Source of the DNA: Isoetes taiwanensis
Taxonomy: Eukaryota > Streptophyta > Lycopodiopsida > Isoetales > Isoetaceae
Length of the DNA stretch: 64,000 nucleotides
Direction of reading: 5' to 3'
Assembly: GCA_021234155.1 (NCBI GenBank)
Contig: JAJEKV010000005.1
Location: 10,348,572-10,412,571, forward strand
The translations under genes and the position numbers were made by a program. The notes beneath the pieces were generated by a model. That model ran no database searches, was not told the origin of the DNA, and saw nothing but the letters and a program-made list of their open reading frames with translations. This document shows, one piece after another, positions 55,798 to 64,000 of the stretch. How positions within the stretch are numbered: position 1 is the first letter of the stretch; the number at the start of each line of letters is the position of its first letter.

Positions 55798-58700
55798 CTA
55801 TGTCCCCCCACATGTCAACAATGTATTTTGGAATCTGAAGAGTCTTGGTCTTTTGCCATTTGCATCCCATGCATAATGTATGGCATCTAACTTCTCATAC
55901 CTTGATGGATCTGATGGATTGGGTCGCCAACGTTTAGTTAAGCAACCTGTATAGTCACGACCAACAGGCATCCACCATGATACATAAATGTGACCATAAT
56001 TGGTAGACTCTGGATCTAGGATGGCATCTTCTTCTGTAAAGCCCAACCACGTTGGAGTTTCATCGATCTCAGGTGGGACTAAAACAAACATACCTTCGTA
56101 ACATGTGCATGAGGATCGAACTCATCCATAGGCAACACTGGACGCCCATCTGCTGGCCCACAATATGTAGGCAAAGGTCTTACAAGCACAGCGGCTTCAT
56201 CGACCTCTGGAGTAAATGCAGCTTGTAGAGGTTCTTGCCTTGTACGCAACCAAAAGTTATCATTTTGAGGTCGTCCTGGAGATACATCTTCCAAACACAA
56301 AAGAATCTCGTTCCAGTAATCCATAGTTGCTTTGTCTTTGTCGTTGCAAACACACTATCTTCTTGATTTTTTGCGAAGGAATTCCATAATGCTATGTACT
56401 TGCGTCTTTGTCGCGAGCGAGGAGATCTTTCAATGTCTTCCTTGGAGGGATATTTTTAGGCACCCTCGTTGGTAGCGTTGGCTCACCATTTTCATCCTCC
56501 TTCCACATTCTTATTCCATTTTACGGAATCCACTCTTTATGGGTTGGCCGCATCTTATATTGCATAATGGGCCATTTCCCATCCATTTTAAATCGAATAG
56601 CAATGGCTCGGTATGGGCCTGTTAGACGTTGGCCCTTATATGGGGATATATCCCTTGACAAAGCCTTTCCAACCGGAACTTCATCCACAAAATATGGAGC
56701 GAGGAGACTTTGCATTGCACTTGCTAAACAAGTAAAAGCAACTTCGAAGGCAAAGTTAGAGCATCCGATGAACTCATTAACGTCGAAAAGTTCCCAAACA
56801 ATGCATCAATATCGTCATGAGTGTGCCCAACCATCATGAAGCCAACCTGAATCTCATCGAATACCTTAAGCCATGTCAAATAAAGAGGTAGGAGAACACA
56901 TATCTATTTTTATTTTGACCCGATGCATTATCCAAGCTGTAAGTAGAGATTTCGAGGAAGAGGATTGAAGCCTTCTAAGTTGGCACTAGAAGATGAAGGC
57001 ATCTTCTCTTGTATGCCGCACTAGCTTATGTTGCGTTGGTCGAGTATCTTTTAGGGCTTGCATCAATTTGCAATCTGTAGTTTACGCTTCCACACAAATC
57101 ACCACACTTGTCTTCTTAGGCAACTCAAGATAGTGTAGGATCCTAGAAAGTGATCCAACATGAAAGTTTGAGTCATCCTTCCAAAGATCAAGAGAGAAAT
57201 GGCCATAAGCCCGTCCACCATGACCATGTGTCAATGCTCTGTCAAAGTTTGCTCTTCAAGCGATCTCCTCTCCAAACAGACTTTGCGAGATGGTGACTTC
57301 TTGGTGTGAGTGTTATGACCTGATCCATCTTATCATGTATTATGCAGAGGTGACTTTCTGGCGAACGATGTGATAATGCACGCCAATGCCAATATTGACT
57401 CCTACATGAACGTTGTTCCAACATATGTGCCCGTTGAATTGAAAGGTTGCGCCTCTCCCTTATATCTTTTGTTCTTTCCAATTTTACGCTTGATGACTAC
57501 ACATATGTTACACTTGGAGAATCTTTGTATTTTTGCTATCGACGCCCTGGAAACTCTTTCTTCCAAATATTGTAAAAAGAGGGCAAGGTTACACTCTTTC
57601 CTGTCAATTCTTCCACCACGGCGCCCACCTCCTTATGTATGCTCTTCTTATTAAGGATGGAAGGAAGTTTGCGAACATTCTCCCTTATATCATCCTTTCC
57701 TTTTTTGCTTCTATGTGGAATGCTCTCGCATTCTCACTAATGAAGGTATCAAGCACACTTTTCGTAGCTAGTGTCACGGATCTAGGCTTCTTAGAGCACA
57801 GATTACCATGCTCTCGCGTTTTTTCCACCTAACTTTCGAACCTCTTCCTCCAACTATAAAGCGTGGATCGAGCAACTCCTAAAGCCCGCGCCATGCGAGT
57901 GTGACCTCCACTCCCACAGACCACTACTTTTCGCCTCCGAGCGCCTGTATAAGTTACACTCAACACATCAAAAACAAAGCGTAATCCACGGCTTTGCTTG
58001 ATTGAGAATAAAATTCTTTTCTTAAGGCACATACTTGCTTTGTCGGCGGGTTTTTGACACATTCGTCCCTTGCGGCATGTTGATTTTAGATCACTCTTAA
58101 TTGCCTTGAAGCGCACATCCTCTCCTCCTTGCCATCCCCTTTGGTTCCCTCCCGACCCTCTTCACATATGTATATTTCCTTTTCCTCTTGAATTGCTTCT
58201 CAACATCAGCTTCCAAGCACTCAACTTCTAAATCATCATGTTCGAGGCAAAGAAGAGCTTGTAAATGTTGTGAAACTGTCCTACCATCATGAAGCAAAAG
58301 CAAAGCATGGGTCTCCCGGGTTACTAGGATCATTAGCTATAGGCCTCAAAGACAAGCATGACATGACTGATATTTTGGTTTCCCGTTGGATCTATTATGT
58401 TACCCACTGAAAGCCCGACCTTTGATACACCCAAGAACTCATCGTCTATAGCATCCTGAGGATCACTAAAGACTATATTCGCCTCCGAATATTTAGATCC
58501 GGTGCAGGAGTGAAGAATGTAGCATGGCAAACCTAGTAGATGTTGCGGAGTAGTAGGATCATCTCATCTTCGGGCTTAAACAACACGAGACCAAGACGAG
58601 CAGCTAGATTCTCATGACCTCCAATCTCCTCTACTATCTCGTCTTCTTCATTTGTTGCTGTGTTGCTTGGTTCACCACAGTGAGCAGTGAAACTGATGTC

Positions 58701-58856
58701 CGGCGGGCTACTGACAGATGGACTACTAGATGAATCCTCTTGTGAAGAGGGCAAATTGAGGGATCTCGAAGACGTATCTTCACTTGAGGGCCACTCATTT
58801 GGTTTTACATCCCTCTTAGGCCCTTTGAATGAATGTGCCCTCTTTTGCTTCACCAA
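55798..58856 (-). pseudogene. Decayed TE-like gene with DUF7869-type motifs
   Basis: Minus-strand pieces in consistent order. A Ser-rich N-terminus (58856-58533) is followed by KSTCRKGRMC and an HTH-like GGHTRMARALGVARSTLYSW (57905-57840). Then come IIHDKMDQVI (~57340), GHGGRAYGHFSLDLW and DDSNFHVGSLSRIL (57240-57115). LDNASGQNKNRYVF (~56935-56892) and GFMMVGHTHDDIDALFG (~56847-56795) follow. The C-terminus has PYKGQRLTGPYRAIAI (~56660), IYVSWWMPVGRDYTGC and KRWRPNPSD (56091-55798). The D(N)...ENKNRY and GHTH.DID pair is the signature, from memory, of a eukaryotic family listed as DUF7869, found in TE-like genes. Many frame changes, so inactive. The activity of the family is not known to me. 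Confidence 0.6.
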
Positions 58857-59099
58857 TGTTATGCACCCCTCCCAGGCCCGGAAGCTCTGTCGATGGGATC
58901 ACGGACTCCGTGACCTCAATTGCTACATTTGAAGGATCTATTTCCTTCCCATGAAGAGTGGTTCTATTCAAAATATGTCCCCGGGCAACAATTGTCCCTC
59001 CGACGAATAGGTTGTACAGGGGAAAATTAAACCTGTTTCAATCAAGCAAGGCGACACTTTTCAGAACATATGAAATAGAGGAAAAATAAGCAAAAAATA

Positions 59100-59345
59100 A
59101 GCGAAAATGGCGCTATTTAGTACAAAAGTATAAATTTTGGTCCAAATTTGGAGCTAAATGGCGCCATGGCGCCATTTGGTCGAAATGGTGTTTGGATCAA
59201 ATGGCGCCATGGCGACATTTGATCCAAATTCACACCTATGGCACATTCATAGGTGTGAATTTGGATCAAATGGCGCTATGGCCATTTGATCCAAACACCA
59301 TTTTCGATAAATGGCGCCATGGCGCCATTTGATCCAACACCATTT
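59100..59345. repeat. Cluster of GGCGCC palindromes
   Basis: Repeated AAATGGCGCCATGGCGCC and reverse halves, plus a larger inverted repeat around GATCCAAATTCACACCTATG / CATAGGTGTGAATTTGGATC (59220-59267). Non-coding. Related to the clusters at 36.8, 41.8, 60.7 and 63.1 kb. 59350-60560 shows only basic low-complexity frames and a very GC-rich stretch (60395-60450). Confidence 0.85.
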
Positions 59346-60567
59346 CCACCAAATGGCTTAACTCCATCACAAAATCTACACGAGGTGCCTATGTTATGCA
59401 TTCTTGCTCCCATTGTTGTATATGTGTCAATAAGAGCAGGCATGCATAACATGGGCACCCCATGCCAACTTTGCAATTGAAACCAAGGTTACGTGTCCTA
59501 GCAAAGCATTAATGTCGGCATTTGAACACTCTATACACACATGGCTGCAATAGAGCGTAATTTATACGTAAAATGATGGACTTACTTGATATTAGATAGA
59601 TCCATAGTGGTATGTCCCGGAGCAAGAGATAGATAGAACGGGGAAAATGAAGCTGATCCCAAAGCAGATATATTGGCGGAAGAATGCGCCAAGAAGAGCG
59701 CCAAGAAGAAAGCGCCAAGAAAGATTCGAGAAGAAGAAGGAGGATTCGCCAAGAAGAAAGCGCCAAGAATCACACAGGATTTCTCAGAGCGAAGAAGAAA
59801 GCGCCGACAAAGACGCATAGCGCTTTGCAAAGTTTCGCCTTACCGAGAAAAGAAGCCGCCTTTATGCGCGCGAAATTGACCTAACAACAAAGGGATTCGA
59901 AGCTCAACGAACTGCATCTAAAACGCCTGGGCCGTGGCATGGTCGCATTAAGTGGGAGCACGGGCAAGAAGAGGAGCTTTAAAGGCAAAGTACAATTTTC
60001 AAACGGACGCATTCAAATTTGATTGTGGCAGTCAAATTTCAATATACGGGGCGGGAATTTTGACTTTTATGTTAATTAAGCAGCGGCGGAATTTTGAATT
60101 TTATGTTCAAATTTGGGCTAAGGGGCGAGGGGAAATATTCAATTTCAAAATTAATTGTGGCGCATGGAATACCGGACGCCACGGGCATGGACGGGAGGGC
60201 GGCCGGGGCGGCATAGCGGCCGGACTGCTGACGCGCACGGCGTTGGATCCGCTGAATTTCCGCAAGGGCGTATAATTTGCGTGGGCGGGCATGGGCGCTG
60301 GACCCGCGGGCATGGCGCTGGGCAATGATGGGCCCTAGTTGGCGCTGTTTTAAAAGCTTCTCATTCGCTTTATTCGTTTTCGATTCGGCTCAGCCTCGAC
60401 CTTAGCGCGGCGCCGGCGCTTCCGCGGCGCCCTGGCGCCCGGCGCCCCTAAAGCAACCCTTTTTCATCCTTTTTTTTCAGTGATTTCTGGCGCCATTTCC
60501 CCGCAGTTCACCGCCTCAACACATCTAGATACACACCGGTTTTCGGACCAAATTCAAGGCGCGCGAA

Positions 60568-63500
60568 ATGGAAATGGACAGTGCGGAGCTCAACAAAATG
60601 TGGAGGCGAAGCAAAGCTTACCTCAAGGGACAGGTATGTCGTCTACTTGCATTGTTTGTTTGGGCTAAATGGCGCCACCGCGCTATTTAGATGCCTGGTA
60701 ACCACTTTAGGGTCTTATAGTTGACAAATGGCGCCATGGCGCCATTTGGATGATTGAGTGCACTTTAGGAGTCTTAGCTTACTTTAGGATGCCTGGTAGC
60801 TTACCATAGGGTCTTGTTGTTGGCAAATGGCGCCATGGCGCCATTTGATGTGTATTAGCATACATTTGGGACTTGTTGTTGGCAAATGGCGCCATGGCGC
60901 CATTTGATGTGTATTAGCTTACCATAGGGCCTTGTTGTTGGCAAATGGCGCCATGGCGCCATTTGATGTCTATTAGCATACATTGGGAACTTGTTGTTTG
61001 CCTAGTCATCCGGTGCATGTTCGCTGTTTCATTTGTGGTATCTCCTCACGAATCGAGGGTGCCTCCCACCAGATCCGATCCACTCTCCTTGAACCATCTT
61101 CCTCGAATATTGCGAGAAGGGGAGTGGTTTGACTGGGTGGAGGCCTCTTCGACCAAACGTTAGGGATAGGCATACGATCGGCCTCCGTGCTTATGCATGC
61201 GGATCGATACAAATGGCGCCCGGCGCCATTTGCCAACCACAACCTATTGTGCACTGCTTGTTCAAACCATTTATCGATGCCTCTTTGTTGCCGATGCCTC
61301 TTTGTTGCAGGCTATCTTACGTGATGAAACACAATTTCAATCCGACCCGCACTATGATCTTTGATAGACGAATGTACTGGTGCATGGAAGTAATGCGGGT
61401 GAGCCCCTCACCGCTACAGGCTCTAAAGGAGACTGCAGAAGAGAGCTCTGCCTCCTTATAAGGGGAGACAGACACGTAAAATTGTGCGGCATTTACCGGC
61501 CCGGGTATCTTGGTCCAAATGAAGTTGGTTGCCAAGAGCGGTCGCGAGGATTGGATCCGGGTGGTCTGTGAAGATACTTTGAAGCAGAGAATAATTGTGT
61601 ACTATGTGGATTTGGAAGTTTTATGATCCCATCAGAATGTCCGCTAGCATTGCAAATGTATTTGGTTCTGAAGAAGCAAGGTAATTTGCCGCCGCCATGA
61701 CAACAGACTTTGAAGAAGCCGACATCAAAGGTCCACAAGAAATCTTGAGGGGCTTTATGATTCTTCGCAATCGGATGAACGAGTCGAAAAACTCGCCTTC
61801 ATTCGTTGTCAAGGCAATAGCCCAGCAGAAACTACCCGCCATTGTGGACACGGCCTGGCTAAAAACAGTGAGCAAGAAGAAGACAAGACAACCTAGGGAT
61901 ACACTGCAGCCGACAAAGACTCCTCATCTTCATCGAGGATGTCCAGGAACCGGAGGAAGGAAAAAGGCGGCAAGAGGAAAGTTAAGAGAAAGGATCACAA
62001 AGATCCAGATATGGAAAAGAAGGAAAAGAAACAATCTAAAGAAAAGGAAGAGAAGGAAAAGGAAGAGAAGGAAAAGGAAGAGAAGGAAAAGAAAGAGAAG
62101 GAAAAGAAGGAGAAGGAAGATAAAGAAAAGAGGGAAAAGAAGGAAAAGAAAAGGGCAAGGAAAGAAAAGGATAGGGAAGGCAAAGGGGGCGAAGGAAGGA
62201 AAGGCAACACAGAAACGGAGGGAAAGGAAGTGGAGACAGAGAGGAAACGGATGGGAAAAAAAAAGAAGAAGCACAGTAGGAGACCCTTGAGAAGGAGAGG
62301 ACACCAAAAAACAAAGGAGAGCCTCCGGACTCCAAGTCTATTTGGAAGTCCTAGAAGTGGTGGTGAACCTCCGAGCCCAAGGCATAGCGAGGATCCCGCG
62401 GACACACCGCCAAAAGGGTCCCCATTAAGAAGCTAGAGCCAAAGAAGCTCACATTAAGAATAGCTCAAAGACTTGCTAGAGGTGCCCGCAAATCTTCGGG
62501 TGGAAAGGTCAAGAGGAAAAGACGGCAGAGAATACACCGCAAAAAATTTACGATCACCTAAGATCTGTTTCCTCTCGGTGTCACATTCATTAAAAAAATA
62601 GACGCGTGTTCAAATTATATCAAGGACCAGCAAATCGACATCTAGACCAAGGAATATGGAGCACGTCAAAACTTTGGTGGAGTCCTTTTCAGAGAGACCC
62701 ACATCCAGTCTTCACTCCGTGATGTGATTCCATTCAATCCCCTCACAAACAAACCGGTCCCTTGGAAAACCGAGGATGACCTCATGGGGATGCACTATTA
62801 TATAGTGAATGGTAATCATTGATTATGGCTGCTCAACTTGTATGTAGAAGACTCGGCACACCAAAGTCCCAAGAGCAAATGTCAAAGATTTATCTTCAAC
62901 GGAATTGCCGAGAGTGTTGTGCGCGCGATCAAGCGAACAGGAATGCCTGCGGCTTCGGTTAGAAGTCAATGATATCAACTGCGAAGACTATTTTCAAAGA
63001 GCCATTCATTGATAACATAACCCCACTGGCAGCAATATGCTCTATGCGGGAAGCCCGATCCATCGGGGACGCGGGCAATCTCGCGAGAACCATACAAGGT
63101 ACATGTTTTAATTTTCGAAGATTATGAAATGGCGCCGTGGCGCCATTTTTGTTCCAAACGGCGCCGGGCGCCATTTCCTCACCAAACGGCGCCGCGGCGC
63201 CATTTCCTCACCAAATGGCGCCCGCGCGCCATTTGCTCATTAAATGTTCAAGTCTAACTTCTTGTTGTTTCCAGCGTTATCCGGCTCGGCTGAAGTTACC
63301 ATCGTGGTAAGCATCCTAAAGATTTCAACCGGTGGGTCTTCATGCGAGAGGATATTTTTCGATTATTCGTGTCCCTATGGAACTTGTGGAAATCTTGCAA
63401 GCTAAAAGACAACAAGGGACAAACTATTACATGTGAATCGGGCAAAAGAATCGACTACGCCGGTCGGACCTACCCGAGGTGCATGAGGGGTATGGACTAC

Positions 63501-63570
63501 TTAAGACCGTCGGGTTACATTCGTGAAGTCTTTGGATGGGAAGACCTTCGTCAAGGTCACTAGTGATTAT
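60568..63570 (+). CDS. Unidentified multi-exon plus-strand gene, frames interrupted
   Basis: First exon 60568-60633 (MEMDSAELNKMWRRSKAYLK; donor CAG|GTATGT). Further protein-like pieces, all plus strand: LREGEWFDWVEASSTKR (~61110-61160); after acceptor TTTGTTGCAG (61310) MKHNFNPTRTMIFDRRMYWC; GILVQMKLVAKSGREDWIRV (~61505-61625); IPSECPLALQMYLVLKKQG (~61628-61685); MTTDFEEADIKGPQEILRGF (61697); FNPLTNKPVPWKTEDDLMGM and FIFNGIAESVVRAIKRTG (~62730-62960). Donor AAG|GTACATG at ~63100 opens a palindrome-bearing intron ending TTTCCAG (~63272). Stops and shifts between the pieces mean either a pseudogene or sequence errors. No family recognised. Confidence 0.35.
60725..60965. repeat. Four perfect 24-bp palindromes, three on a 59-bp period
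   Basis: Identical 24-bp palindromes (CAAATGGCGCC, AT, GGCGCCATTTG in outline) lie at 60725-60748, 60824-60847, 60883-60906 and 60942-60965. The last three are spaced exactly 59 bp, with linkers containing TTGTTGTTGG and GATGT.TATTAGC. They sit in the presumed first intron of the 60568 gene. Confidence 0.95.
61939..62436 (+). CDS. Lys/Glu-rich low-complexity frame
   Basis: 165 codons, mostly K/E/R from a 15-bp purine repeat (AAGGAAGAGAAGGAA type, 62035-62165). It ends with a Ser/Pro-rich tail (SLFGSPRSGGEPPSPRHSED). It may be a charged linker of the surrounding gene; on its own it is weak evidence for a protein. Confidence 0.25.
   Translation: MSRNRRKEKGGKRKVKRKDHKDPDMEKKEKKQSKEKEEKEKEEKEKEEKEKKEKEKKEKEDKEKREKKEKKRARKEKDREGKGGEGRKGNTETEGKEVETERKRMGKKKKKHSRRPLRRRGHQKTKESLRTPSLFGSPRSGGEPPSPRHSEDPADTPPKGSPLRS
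63120..63240. repeat. Four GGCGCC palindromes in a presumed intron
   Basis: GAAATGGCGCCGTGGCGCC, AAACGGCGCCGGGCGCC, AAACGGCGCCGCGGCGCC and AAATGGCGCCCGCGCGCC occur ~30 bp apart, separated by ATTTCCTCACC-like linkers. The centres differ while the arms are kept. 63571-64000 shows no supportable gene. Confidence 0.85.
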
Positions 63571-64000
63571 CTGGTAAGCAATTCTTCAAGGCAAGGGCAA
63601 AGACACTAAGATCCATATCTTTCTTGAAGAAGGAGATTTTTGCATCGTGAAGGATAATTTTCGAGGAAGTTCAAGTCCTTCATCGATCAAGATCGGGCAG
63701 GTGTCGGGCCGAGGATACCGACCTGATTTCCATGGCCACCTTGCATAGTAAGTGGGTTGAAACCGAGAGTGGGCAAGGAAGGCATTTTCGTAACGTGCCA
63801 CCGCCTTTGGCAAGATTCATACGCAATGCTTTGTCTTGAAGAGAGAGGATCTTGAAGACTTCCGTTCGCGGTTGAACTAATGCATGACAAAGGGACAAGT
63901 TGTTTGCACTCTGTACCGGTATCCTTGATTGCCCCGGACACTAGAGGCATATTTCCAATGTGGGACAAAACCACACTAACAAATTTCTTTATACCGTTGT

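Noticed and set aside
59673-59884. Two Lys/Arg-rich plus frames
   Set aside because: Arise from GCCAAGAAGAAAGCGCC-like repeats; overlapping frames are equally open.

Overview
This window reads as nuclear DNA from a land plant. Evidence for that: GT-AG introns, a TRICHOME BIREFRINGENCE-LIKE (TBL) acyltransferase fragment, an auxilin-type J-domain fragment, a basic-proline-rich-protein fragment ending in the plant WLL(T/S)PP motif, and plant-style TEs (Helitron, MULE with SWIM finger, a TRIM with initiator-Met PBS, LINEs). The species cannot be named from sequence; a TE-rich, repeat-laden genome is certain. Nearly everything recognisable is mobile-element sequence or captured or broken host gene. 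No rRNA, tRNA, CRISPR or organellar gene was seen.

Layout. 1-494: 5' end of a minus-strand gene cut by the window edge. 887-23167: a tandem triplication of a ~4.7 kb composite (Helitron-helicase tail, foldback, LTR-like block, GA microsatellite, LINE). The second unit was later split by a complete 8067-bp Helitron (9415-17481), which carries auxilin exons and a nested LINE, and by a SINE (17834-18036). 21614-29100: a chain of same-strand 5'-truncated LINEs, each tied to a GA/TC microsatellite, with a TRIM (24658-25085) and a BPP-like host gene fragment (27576-28297). 29086-34290: a MULE transposase gene (minus) converging on a Ulp1-like protease gene (plus), a Kaonashi-MULE-like arrangement. 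32229-44408: a ~5.0 kb tandem array (2.4 copies) made of the MULE 5' half plus a TBL/coiled-coil segment; a third TBL copy sits alone at 51197-53391. 44894-45633: an IRG-like GTPase C-terminal part. 45.6-51.2 kb: AT-rich, mostly unassignable. 53.6-58.9 kb: minisatellites and a decayed minus-strand gene with DUF7869-like motifs. 59.1-63.6 kb: an unidentified plus-strand gene whose introns hold perfect GGCGCC-centred palindromes.

Dating by nesting: older LINEs received younger LINEs in their TC tails; the composite then triplicated; the Helitron and the SINE came last, because their empty sites survive in sister copies. The MULE/TBL segment amplified independently.

Caution: differences between near-identical copies are strongly concentrated at CTG/CAG trinucleotides (turned into CG, ACG, TTT and similar), in patches. 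This looks like uncorrected base-calling error, so many apparent frameshifts here may not be real.
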